From an uncultured Oscillospiraceae bacterium (lineage in GTDB: Bacteria; Bacillota_A; Clostridia; Oscillospirales; Oscillospiraceae): 18,002 nucleotides of DNA. The notes beneath the pieces were generated by a model. That model searched no databases. It was not told the origin of the DNA and saw only the letters and a list, made by a program, of their open reading frames with translations. Each line of letters opens with the position of its first letter. Position 1 is the stretch's first letter. The position numbers and the translations under genes are program-made. The stretch is from assembly GCA_900770015.1 (NCBI GenBank), contig CAAGIU010000097.1, positions 1 to 18,002 of the forward strand, given 5' to 3'. Positions 10,611-18,002 of the stretch are shown in pieces.

Positions 10611-12359
10611 TCAGATATTGAATGCTTCCAGAAGCTTCTCATGCAGATTCTGGATGGCTTCGGGCTTTTCGATCTTGGGTGCTCTGGGATCCAGGAGCCA
10701 GGTCTTGGCGAAGTGGGTTTCGGAAACCTGGAACATGGGGGAATCCATCAGGGTATCGATCTTCAGGCAGTACGGATTCCGGGGGGCAAAGGGATCGCCC
10801 ACGATGGTGTTGTACAGGGAAGGCGGCGTGCCGGTGATGGAATACAGCTGGGTGTTTCTCTGCGCCAGCTGGGGAAGACTGGACAGCATGGCCCAGGTGT
10901 AGGGATGGCGGGGATCATAGAAGACCTCCTCCACGGTGCCCAGCTCCACGATCTGGCCTGCGTATAGCACGGCGACGCGGTCTGCGATGTTGGCCACCAC
11001 GCCCAGGTCATGGGTGATGAACACGATGGTGTAGCCGAACTCCTTCTGCAGGTCCTTGATGAGCTTCAGAATCTGAGCCTGGATGGTCACGTCCAGAGCG
11101 GTGGTGGGCTCGTCGCAGATCAGAATCTTGGGCTGGCAGCTCAGGGCGATGGCGATGACAATACGCTGGCGCATACCGCCGGAATACTGGAAGGGGTAAT
11201 CGTCAAAGCGGTTCTCGGCGTTGGGAATGCCCACCTTCTTCATCAGCTCAATGGCGCGGGCGCGGGCCTCACTCTCGGAGCAGTCCTGATGCTTCAGAAT
11301 AATGGAGGTGATCTGCTCACCGATGGTGATGATGGGGTTCAGGGAGGTCATGGGGTCCTGGAAAACCGTGGCGATCCGCTTGCCGCGAATCTGCGCCAGA
11401 TCCTTCTGGTACTTGACGTTTGCCAGGTCGAAGATGCACTTGCCGTGGAGCTGCCCGGGAGTCTCGTCCAGCAGCTTGACGCGGAAGATGGCGGGAGCAA
11501 ACACATCGTTGCGGACGGTATCATCATTCAGATCCAGGCCCTGACGCATGGCCTCCTTCAGACAGGACAGCAGCTTGGCCTGAATTCTCTGCCGGGTAAC
11601 GACGTCATACCGGCCAATGGAGAGATAGACCTCCTTGGCAATTTCTTCATTGCGTTTCTTCTGCTCCTCAGAGATGTCGGCAGCGCATTCACTCTGGTAC
11701 CTGGCTTTCAGCTCGGACATCTTTCTGTCGAATTCCTGCTGATAGGCGGTATCCTGTCTGGCGGCGGCGGCGCGGGCCTTGACGGTGGCTTCCTTCTTTG
11801 CCTCCATGGCCTTGATCTGCTTGTCCAGCTCGGAAAGCTTTGCGGAGGCCTGCCTGACCTGGTCGCGCTCCTTCTTGGGATCCAGGGTGAGCTTGTGGTT
11901 GAAGGTCTCGGCACGCTGGAATTTCAGCTCGTCCAGCTCCTTGGTCAGTTCTTCCTCTTCCTCGGGGGTGAGCGACGCTCTGTTCTTCGCCTCGGTCTCC
12001 AACAGACGCATCTTCTTGTAGGTTTCTGCGCCGTTTTCCAGCTTGGAATACTGATTCAGCTGCCGCAGAACGCTCTCGATCTTCTTCTTCGCCGCATCGG
12101 TGACGCTGATCTTGAAATCAGCTAGGCTCTCATCGCTGAAGATGATTTTGCCCTGATCCACATAGCCGTTGGAGTCCAGCATGTTGGCAAAAGTCTTGGT
12201 GAAGACGGACTTGCCTGAGCCGGACTCGCCGACGATGGCGATGGACTCATTTTCGTAGATATCCAGGGAAATGCCGCGGATGGCAGTCAGGGAACGGCCG
12301 CGGACCTTGAACTTGACCACCAGGTCCTGAACGGACAGCAATACTTTTTTCTCTTCCAT
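10611..12359 (-). CDS. oppD: OppD-type peptide ABC transporter ATPase with large internal insertion
   Basis: This is the second ATPase of the importer. Motifs, counted from the ATG at 12359: Walker A GESGSGKS (44-51), Q-loop Q334 in VFQDPM, signature YSGGMRQR (392-399), Walker B ILICDEP (412-418) and H-loop H450, followed by the peptide-family C-terminal region ([29 protein letters not shown]). It has 582 residues against about 330-350 for the family. The excess lies between strand GKIIF (70-74) and a similar GKCIF (306-310): about 230 residues rich in Glu, Lys, Ala and Arg that look like long helices or coiled coil. The ATG at 12359 is preferred over GTG at 12368 because GAGG sits eight bases before it. 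It follows oppC by 12 bases. Confidence 0.94.
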   Translation of the reverse strand: MEEKKVLLSVQDLVVKFKVRGRSLTAIRGISLDIYENESIAIVGESGSGKSVFTKTFANMLDSNGYVDQGKIIFSDESLADFKISVTDAAKKKIESVLRQLNQYSKLENGAETYKKMRLLETEAKNRASLTPEEEEELTKELDELKFQRAETFNHKLTLDPKKERDQVRQASAKLSELDKQIKAMEAKKEATVKARAAAARQDTAYQQEFDRKMSELKARYQSECAADISEEQKKRNEEIAKEVYLSIGRYDVVTRQRIQAKLLSCLKEAMRQGLDLNDDTVRNDVFAPAIFRVKLLDETPGQLHGKCIFDLANVKYQKDLAQIRGKRIATVFQDPMTSLNPIITIGEQITSIILKHQDCSESEARARAIELMKKVGIPNAENRFDDYPFQYSGGMRQRIVIAIALSCQPKILICDEPTTALDVTIQAQILKLIKDLQKEFGYTIVFITHDLGVVANIADRVAVLYAGQIVELGTVEEVFYDPRHPYTWAMLSSLPQLAQRNTQLYSITGTPPSLYNTIVGDPFAPRNPYCLKIDTLMDSPMFQVSETHFAKTWLLDPRAPKIEKPEAIQNLHEKLLEAFNI

Positions 12360-12371
12360 ACTGTCCACCTC

Positions 12372-13343
12372 TTACATATGCGTTCTGGGGTCGGAAGCGT
12401 CGCCCAGATTCTGGCCCACAACATACAGAACCACGGTGATGATGGAGGCGATGGCCACAGGGCTCCAGAACTCCATCTTCCAGCCGGTGGTGACCATGGC
12501 GGCTTCCGCGGCATAGATCAGACGGCCCAGAGACATTTCGCTCATACCCATACCGATATAGCTGAGGAACACCTCATAGGAAATATAGCTGGGCAGCTCG
12601 GTGGCCAGCAATGTCACGATGATGGAGGTCATGAAGGGCAGAATATTCTTCGTGGCGATCCGGAAAATGGAGGTGCCAAGGCAGCGGGAGGCCAGATTGT
12701 ACTCCCGGTCCCGGATGATCAGCACCTGGGTTCGGATGAAGTAGGCAATGCCCAACCAGCCAACAATGGTCAGGGCAAAGACCATTGTCCAGAAGGTGGG
12801 AGAAAACAGCATGGACAGCACGGAGATAATCAGAATCATGGGCACATTGCCGATGATGGTGTACACCTCCATCATTACCATGTCCACTTTCTTGGAGAAG
12901 CCCCACACAGCGCCCAGCATAACGCCGATGGTCATATTGATGGCGGCGCAGATGAAGGCAAGGGAAATGGAAATGCCGGCGCCGTTCCAAACGGCGTCAA
13001 AGGTGGATTCGCCGGAGGCTCCGGAGCCCAGAATCCAGCGCAGCTCATGGCCGAAGTATTCCAGAGCCTTGGCCGGTGCCAGGTGCTTGGAATTGGGATC
13101 CAGCAGGTTGGCATAGGGATCGTAGGAGGTCACTGCGGGATAGATATAGGCAAACAGAATGACAAAGAGCAGCAGAGACAAAGCAATGATGTTAATCTTT
13201 TTGCGGAAGAACATACGGAATACGGACTTCCAGTAAGAATACCGGGGAGCGGCAATTTTTTCGGATTCCGTATCGCTGTGCTGCGCGGGCGCAAACAGCT
13301 CTTCTTCACTCAGTCCGCACGTCTGGAAAAATTCTTCATTCAT
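12372..13343 (-). CDS. oppC: OppC/AmiD-type peptide transporter permease
   Basis: This is one of the two membrane subunits forming the peptide channel. It has 323 residues. A cytoplasmic N-terminus is followed by a first membrane helix (INIIALSLLLFVILFAYIYP), a loop with LRWILGSGASGES at the place of the usual OppC LGTD-GRD motif, and then about five further helices. The ATPase-docking EAA region is seen as REYNLASRCLGTSIFRI followed by KNILPF. The C-terminus ends NLGDASDPRTHM, close to the normal DP(R) ending of DppC/OppC. The ATG at 13343 is chosen because AGGTGA lies five bases upstream. The GTG at 13352 overlaps the oppB stop by four bases and is the alternative. Either way it is translationally coupled to oppB. 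Confidence 0.94.
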   Translation of the reverse strand: MNEEFFQTCGLSEEELFAPAQHSDTESEKIAAPRYSYWKSVFRMFFRKKINIIALSLLLFVILFAYIYPAVTSYDPYANLLDPNSKHLAPAKALEYFGHELRWILGSGASGESTFDAVWNGAGISISLAFICAAINMTIGVMLGAVWGFSKKVDMVMMEVYTIIGNVPMILIISVLSMLFSPTFWTMVFALTIVGWLGIAYFIRTQVLIIRDREYNLASRCLGTSIFRIATKNILPFMTSIIVTLLATELPSYISYEVFLSYIGMGMSEMSLGRLIYAAEAAMVTTGWKMEFWSPVAIASIITVVLYVVGQNLGDASDPRTHM

Positions 13344-13348
13344 TCTTG

Positions 13349-14929
13349 TCACCTGCCTTTGGAAGTAAAGGTAATTCTGGGGTCAACTGCGGTAATCAGC
13401 ACGTCGCCCAGGATGTTGGAAGCCACGGTGAGGATCGCGTAGAACAGGGTCACGCCCACGATGACACCGTTGTCATATTTATTGATTGCCTGCGTCAGCA
13501 GATTACCTGCACCGGGGACGGAGTAAACACGCTCGGTGATGATGGCGCCGGTCATTGCAAACAGCAGACTGCCGGGGATACCGTGAACCAGGGGAATGGC
13601 CGCATTCTTCCAGATGTGCTTGGCGAAAATCTCGTTCTCACTCAGGCCGCCGGAACGGGCGAACTTGACATAGTCGCTGTTCATCTGATCAATCATATAG
13701 CGGCGCATCCACTTCATCAGGCTGGCCACGCTGGGCAGAGCCAGGGAGATGATGGGCAGCAGATACATGAGCTTGCTGCCGGAGTCCATGTCAAACAGGG
13801 TGGGCAGCTTAAACAGGCTGCCACCGATGGCCTTGAACAGGAAGATATAGGCCAGGGAGGGCACCGCAATGATAAACATAATATAAAAGGTGCCGATCTT
13901 ATCCAGCCAGCCGTCCTTAAACCGGGCCATGGCAAGACCCAGAGGCAGGCCGATCACATAGGACAGGATGGTTGCAATCACACCGATCACAAAGGAGAAA
14001 CCGATTTTGGACATATTCCGCTTGTGGGTGATGGTGTGGGTATAGTCGTCTTCAAAACGCTCGGCGTACATGGCGCTCTGATCCCGGGACCCGGCCACAT
14101 AGGTGGCAGTGTGCAGATCGTCCGCGCTGTCCTCCTGCAGACCGGTGGGGAAAGTGACAGGGCTGAGTACATAAGCGCCCTGAGAGGCGGTCATGGTGGT
14201 GAACACATCCACGCCGCGGTTGACGGTATAGGATTCGCCCAGGTTCAGCGTCACAAAGTTCTGATGAACGAAGGGGAATTTGTTGTCGAAATAAAGCAGG
14301 TATTTGTGCTGGGTGCCGTTGCCGATGATGGCAGGAGAGAATTTCTCGCCGCCGTAGACCGGGTCATAGAGGGTAAAGGTCAGGCCGCGCGCACCGATAT
14401 CCGTGGTCTCGGGGATATGGTGGATGTTGTCAAAGAACAGAAGATTGGTAAAATAGGACACGACGCGGGAGAGCAGCGGGCGGTCCCGGGTTGCATAGAT
14501 GGCAGGCGAGCCGCCGTCCTTGAGTTTGCCGTTGGTCTTTTTGTCCGCATCCAGCCGGACAATGGTATAGCCCTGGGCTTCATACTCTTTCGTAAACTGC
14601 TCAACAAAGGATGCCGTGATTTCGGAATCCTTCTCGGCGGTATTGCCCAGCTTCACCGCTGCCGCGCGGGTGGAATCATCGATCTCACCGCTGGCAAACT
14701 TGGCCTTGATATAGTCGGAGTAGGTCGTGTAATCCACGTAGCCGAACGCCTGATAGCGGCTCTGCTCGTACAGGATTCTGGCATTGCTCTGCATTTTGGA
14801 ATAGTTGGGGTCACCGGCGAAAATGGTGGTACGGTCCATCAGAGAAAAAACCAGCACCATAATCAGAACAACCACGCAAATAGCAGACAGTATGCCTTTT
14901 ACAATTCTGAGAGATATATACTTTGCCAC
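13349..14929 (-). CDS. oppB: OppB/AmiC-type peptide transporter permease with large extracellular loop
   Basis: This is the other membrane subunit of the importer. It has 526 residues, far above the ~310 of E. coli OppB but similar to streptococcal AmiC (about 500). TM1 is at about 8-31. A hydrophilic extracellular segment of some 275 residues (32-305) follows. The canonical permease core (306-526) has helices at about 309-335, 347-368, 387-404, 450-466 and 488-513. The EAA region is DYVKFARSGGLSENEIF followed by KNAAIPLVHG (about 419-450). The protein ends AVDPRITFTSKGR, typical of OppB. The start is GTG at 14929 with AAGGTGA four bases upstream. The stop overlaps the first possible oppC start in a GTGA motif. 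Confidence 0.94.
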   Translation of the reverse strand: MAKYISLRIVKGILSAICVVVLIMVLVFSLMDRTTIFAGDPNYSKMQSNARILYEQSRYQAFGYVDYTTYSDYIKAKFASGEIDDSTRAAAVKLGNTAEKDSEITASFVEQFTKEYEAQGYTIVRLDADKKTNGKLKDGGSPAIYATRDRPLLSRVVSYFTNLLFFDNIHHIPETTDIGARGLTFTLYDPVYGGEKFSPAIIGNGTQHKYLLYFDNKFPFVHQNFVTLNLGESYTVNRGVDVFTTMTASQGAYVLSPVTFPTGLQEDSADDLHTATYVAGSRDQSAMYAERFEDDYTHTITHKRNMSKIGFSFVIGVIATILSYVIGLPLGLAMARFKDGWLDKIGTFYIMFIIAVPSLAYIFLFKAIGGSLFKLPTLFDMDSGSKLMYLLPIISLALPSVASLMKWMRRYMIDQMNSDYVKFARSGGLSENEIFAKHIWKNAAIPLVHGIPGSLLFAMTGAIITERVYSVPGAGNLLTQAINKYDNGVIVGVTLFYAILTVASNILGDVLITAVDPRITFTSKGR

Positions 14930-14965
14930 AGTCTCACCTTTTTCTTTTCAAAATTGTTGCAACTA

Positions 14966-15032
14966 CTATTTGATTAAAAGCGCACAAACGGATGCCCCGC
15001 AGGGGCGCAGTTATGCGTTTTTAATCAAATAG
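14966..15032. repeat. 67-bp inverted repeat between oppA and oppB
   Basis: The arms CTATTTGATTAAAA-G-CGCA (14966-14984) and TGCG-T-TTTTAATCAAATAG (15014-15032) match at 18 of 19 positions. They enclose a second GC-rich hairpin, GCCCC-GCA-GGGGC. As RNA this is a long hairpin with an internal one. It sits in the oppA-oppB gap about 37 bases before the oppB start and has no T-tract on the minus strand. It is either a small MITE-like insertion or an mRNA processing element. Confidence 0.85.
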
Positions 15033-15051
15033 CAGTGTTGGCAATGCGAAA

Positions 15052-15076
15052 TGTGGGGGAGAAGAACTCCCCCACA
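15052..15076 (-). terminator. Strong hairpin after oppA (partial terminator or 3' stabiliser)
   Basis: TGTGGGGGAG pairs with CTCCCCCACA around a 5-base loop. It starts 28 bases after the oppA stop. On the minus strand it is followed only by TTTCGC, a weak T-tract. Hairpins here are common in peptide operons, where they keep the binding-protein mRNA more abundant than that of the permease and ATPase genes. That function is inferred. Confidence 0.7.
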
Positions 15077-15104
15077 CGCATCTACTGAGTGATGTTACGA
15101 AGTA

Positions 15105-17273
15105 TTAGTACAGACCGATGTTCTTGGTCATGTAGCCGTAGGGCTGAATGGTATCCAGGAAGGTCTGAGCATCACCGTAGTCGGGGCCCCAGCCGGAGGT
15201 ACCGGGAGTGATGTCGTAGTTGGCCTCCTCACCGCCGCTGGTACGATAGTAAGCGTAGGTGAAGGAGGTGGCGTCAGCAAAGCCGATCAGGTCAACGACC
15301 ACGCGGCCGCCGGTGACCTTCTCGATGGACTGCTTGTAAGCCTGATGACGGTTGGTGTTGCTCTCGCTGAAAGCGCCGTAGGGCACGTCGATGTGGATGG
15401 GATTCTCAGCGGAAACCTCAACACCGATCTGGGCCAGCTCTTCGATGGCCTTCTCCAGGTAAGCAACAGCATTGTCGGCATTGAACCAGCCGTCGAAGCC
15501 GTCGCCGGAACCGGCACCGTTGTCAGCCTCGGGATCCCAAACCTTCAGAGGCACGCCGTCGGCATTCAGCTGAGCCTGCTCGATCACGCCGAAGTAGGTG
15601 CCGGCGGGGAAGGTGACAGCCTCACCGTTGATATCCACAGTGACCTCACCGGTGGTCTTCTGGAAGTTGCCGGTGATGTAGGAGTTCTTCAGGGAAGCGT
15701 ACTTCAGCTCTTCACCAACGATGGTGGAGTTGTAAGCGCCGCGGTCGAAGGCCATGGCCATGGCCAGACGGAAGTTCTGGTTGTTCAGAGCAGCGCGGGT
15801 ACGGGCATGGTCTTCCTCGGTCTGAGCGGAAACGCCGACGGTGGAGTCGTTGTAGTTGGCCCAGGTGCCACGGTTCAGGTTGACCCAGCCGCAGTAGGTG
15901 GTGGCGGAGTTGGTGGTGGTGTAGTGATACAGATCGAAGTAGGTCTGATCAGCGCCCTCGGGCTTCTCTTCCTTGGCCAGAACCAGAGCGGAGGAGTTGA
16001 AAGCGGTGCTGGCAACGGTACCAGCCTTAGCCTCGTTGTAGTTACGCAGAGGATCAGAGCCGTCGTTGTAGTAGATGTTCAGATTGGGGGTGTTGACGGT
16101 CTCAGCAGCCCAGTAAGCGGGGTTGGCGATGTAGCTGGTGACGTTCTTCTCGGTGAAGTTCTTCACCAGGTAAGCGCCGCAGTAAGCGATGTTGGCGGGG
16201 GTGGTGCCGTAGTTGCCGGAGGTGTACTCGTCACCGTCGACAGAGAAGGTACCGCCCTGAGCCTTGTAGAAGTTCTCATTCAGAGGAGCGAAGCAGCTGT
16301 AGCCCATCATGGAAGCAAAAGCGGGGAAGGGAGCTTCCAGGGTGTACTCCAGGGTGTAGTCGTCGATAGCCTTGACACCGACTTCAGCGAAGTCAGTCAC
16401 GTCGCCGGCCAGGTAAGCGTCGTAGTTCTTGATGCCGCAGCCGTCGGAGCTGGTCATCAGGTAGCCCAGAGCGTCGTTGTTGTCGATCATGTGCTTCATG
16501 GAAGCAACCCAGTCGTTGGCAGTGACCTCAGCGATCTCACGGCCCTGCTGGTCAACCCACTTCACGCCCTGACGCAGGTGGAAGGTGTAGACGGTGCCGT
16601 CCTCGGAGACATCATAGCTCTCGGCCAGAGCGGGCTGCTGGACGTTCTTTGCATCATACTGCAGCAGAGGAGACCAGGTAGGAGCAACAAAGTAAGCATC
16701 GGAAGTGTAGCTGGAAGCGATGGTATCCCAGGTAGCAATCTCGTAGCTGGAAGCCCAGTTCCAGGTATCGGTCAGGGTGTAGCCGTTGTCAGCCAGGAAA
16801 GTTCTGGCAGCTTCAAACCAGGCAGCCTCGTCCTCAGCCTCAGCCCACAGAGCGGTCAGGGCGGTACGGTCCTCGCTGGTAATCAGCTCGTTGGCGACCA
16901 TTGCGGTGCCCCATCTGTACTCGTCAACACCCCAAGAGGTGGTGGTAACAGTACGGGGGACGACACGGCTCATAGCGAAGGAGCCGCCATCACCGAAAAC
17001 GGGGATGAACACGCCGGACTCCATCAGCTTGGCCTCAGCGATGGCCATCTTGGCCAGACGCAGGTCCAGATCAGTGATCTCAGCCTTGGCATCCTGGTAA
17101 ATCTCGTTGAATTCGCCCAGGTTCCACTCGTAGACAGCGTCGGAAGCCTCGTCATGGTCCATTGCGTCAATGGCTGCCCAGTCGGGTCCCACATAGGACT
17201 CAGCAGAAGCAGTGCCCAGAACCATGGGCAGAACCATGGCCAGAGCCAACACGATTGCAAGAAGTTTCTTCAT
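15105..17273 (-). CDS. oppA: Peptide-binding protein of the importer, apparently circularly permuted
   Basis: This extracellular peptide receptor (family 5 solute-binding protein, AmiA/OppA type) has 722 residues. Residues 1-24 are a Sec signal peptide with an ASA|E cleavage site and no lipobox Cys. Residues about 45-150 (TDLDLR, AEAKLMESGVFIP, MSRVVPRT, ITSEDR) resemble the end of AmiA/OppA proteins. A linker follows, and from about 170 the normal N-terminal part begins: YDAKNVQQPALAESYDVSED, TVYTFHLRQGVKW (228-240) and then the rest of the fold, with FRLAMAMAFDR (501-511). It ends GWGPDYGDAQTFLDT...NIGLY, where relatives continue into the AEA--L--iP segment, so the order is rotated. The ATG at 17273 has AAGGAGG 11 bases upstream. 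It is the first gene of the operon and has hairpins after it. Confidence 0.92.
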   Translation of the reverse strand: MKKLLAIVLALAMVLPMVLGTASAESYVGPDWAAIDAMDHDEASDAVYEWNLGEFNEIYQDAKAEITDLDLRLAKMAIAEAKLMESGVFIPVFGDGGSFAMSRVVPRTVTTTSWGVDEYRWGTAMVANELITSEDRTALTALWAEAEDEAAWFEAARTFLADNGYTLTDTWNWASSYEIATWDTIASSYTSDAYFVAPTWSPLLQYDAKNVQQPALAESYDVSEDGTVYTFHLRQGVKWVDQQGREIAEVTANDWVASMKHMIDNNDALGYLMTSSDGCGIKNYDAYLAGDVTDFAEVGVKAIDDYTLEYTLEAPFPAFASMMGYSCFAPLNENFYKAQGGTFSVDGDEYTSGNYGTTPANIAYCGAYLVKNFTEKNVTSYIANPAYWAAETVNTPNLNIYYNDGSDPLRNYNEAKAGTVASTAFNSSALVLAKEEKPEGADQTYFDLYHYTTTNSATTYCGWVNLNRGTWANYNDSTVGVSAQTEEDHARTRAALNNQNFRLAMAMAFDRGAYNSTIVGEELKYASLKNSYITGNFQKTTGEVTVDINGEAVTFPAGTYFGVIEQAQLNADGVPLKVWDPEADNGAGSGDGFDGWFNADNAVAYLEKAIEELAQIGVEVSAENPIHIDVPYGAFSESNTNRHQAYKQSIEKVTGGRVVVDLIGFADATSFTYAYYRTSGGEEANYDITPGTSGWGPDYGDAQTFLDTIQPYGYMTKNIGLY

Positions 17274-17839
17274 TTGTTGGTATTCCTCCTTAAATATTTT
17301 TGCAGGCTTCCGTGCAATCGGAATCGCCGGTTTCCTGCACAAAACCATTTATATACAAATGATTTTGATTTATGGTATCATAATTCCCCGGCAAAATCAA
17401 CCCTCAGTTAATTTTTCAGTTACATTTTCAAAGCCTTCTGCGAATTGCACAACTTATTTTTTGCTTTTTTGCTCTGTTTTTATTCATTTTTACAGCTTTC
17501 GTTTCCAAAAATTCTCCGTGCACGGCGGACACTTGTTCTGATATGCACAATTATCCCCACCAGTTTTTGTTAAAAACGACACTTTTTTGAAAGAAACCCG
17601 AAAATCGAGAAAACCAATCGTCCGCAGCACAGGAACATATTTGAATTGCAGGATCAGCTTTCCTGCACTTCCCGCGATTCATCCCACAGTTGGACTGTCC
17701 CCGCGTCGAAGGGATATATACATTATAATATAGACGTATCCGCGCCGCTGCCCGCCGGATCACAATCCGACAGGCAGATTTTTGGGCAGGTCATTGTAGT
17801 AGGTTATAACACATAAAAATTGTAATTTATCTGTGCGTT
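17274..17839 (-). promoter_or_regulatory. Gene-free AT-rich region upstream of oppA
   Basis: No credible gene lies in these 566 bases; short ORFs on both strands have no recognisable product and no good ribosome site. Composition turns AT-rich compared with the genes. It must contain the operon promoter. The best but weak candidate is at 17372-17400. The stretch 17711-17735 is a run of TA-rich hexamers resembling -10 boxes on both strands, without a convincing -35. Confidence 0.5.
17372..17400 (-). promoter_or_regulatory. Tentative opp operon promoter
   Basis: The minus strand reads TTGATT, 17 bases, TACCAT. Each box matches 4/6, about 100 bases before the oppA start. It is the best-spaced pair I found, but other TA-rich stretches (TATATA around 17351) could also serve. 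Confidence 0.3.
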
Positions 17840-18002
17840 GCATGGAACCGAGTAACGAACAGCGTGCACCAAGGCTCCCTCTGGGAGGGAGCTGTCAGCC
17901 AAAGGCTGACTGAGGGAGAGAGCCCCGGATTTTTTGATGCGGTATCGTACGAAGCGCTGGTGGTCGACCAATGCTCTCTCCTTCAGTCCGCTTCGCGGCC
18001 AG
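17840..18002 (+). repeat. Compound palindromic repeat, copy 2, continuing past the right edge
   Basis: The plus strand reads GCATGGAACCGAGTAACGAA and CAGCGTGC, then a hairpin GCTCCCTC-TGG-GAGGGAGC and GTCAGCC-AAA-GGCTGAC. GACTGAGGGAGAGAGC (about 17908-17923) later meets its near-perfect inverse, GCTCTCTCCTTCAGTC, at about 17973-17988. This nested palindrome is typical of small dispersed elements of gut Clostridia. It shares its left part with 7896-7953 in opposite orientation. No gene is seen. Confidence 0.8.

Noticed and set aside
9237..10967. Plus-strand ORF of 576 codons
   Set aside because: Antisense of oppF and the end of oppD; no recognisable product.
13346..14977. Plus-strand ORF of 543 codons
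   Set aside because: Antisense of oppB; no recognisable product.
15345..17411. Plus-strand ORF of 688 codons
   Set aside because: Antisense of oppA; Gly/Val/Ser-rich with no known family and no ribosome site considered convincing.
17551..17763. Minus-strand ORF of 70 codons
   Set aside because: No family, no good ribosome site and odd composition; it lies in the upstream region of oppA.

Overview
All eight genes that I accept as real lie on the minus strand, so the window is read from high to low coordinates. The content suggests a GC-rich anaerobic Clostridia genome, most likely Oscillospiraceae/Ruminococcaceae. The pointers are a type III glutamine synthetase, a perfect CIRCE box upstream of clpB, an Ami/Opp-type peptide importer whose proteins resemble streptococcal AmiA/AmiC, and short palindromic intergenic repeats of the kind common in gut Clostridia. 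The family assignment is inference; no rRNA or taxonomic marker is present.

Layout from the right edge. 17840-18002 is a compound palindromic repeat running off the window. 17274-17839 is a gene-free, AT-rich upstream region. 17273-8028 is one probable operon, oppA-oppB-oppC-oppD-oppF plus a degenerate ApbE-like membrane protein, closed by a strong terminator at 7992-8020. 7740-7990 is gene-free and repeat-rich. 7626-5035 is clpB with a sigma-A promoter and a CIRCE operator, ended by a hairpin at 4878-4927. 4608-2521 is glnN with a near-consensus promoter and a terminator-like hairpin directly before its ribosome binding site. 2313-1 is the N-terminal half of gltB, again preceded by a terminator-like hairpin just before its start. 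glnN and gltB make up the GS-GOGAT ammonium assimilation route.

The most unusual part is the peptide importer. The substrate-binding protein appears to be circularly permuted: the segment that normally ends AmiA/OppA proteins lies directly after the signal peptide, and the protein stops where that segment should begin. It also lacks a lipobox. The OppD-like ATPase carries about 230 extra residues, charged and helical, between Walker A and the Q-loop. The OppF-like ATPase has a charged linker and two C-terminal membrane helices. OppB has a large AmiC-like extracellular loop. Two hairpins separate oppA from oppB, and inverted copies of one repeat family bracket the operon. Together these suggest a remodelled peptide importer that deserves study.

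The long plus-strand ORFs are antisense shadows of these genes.
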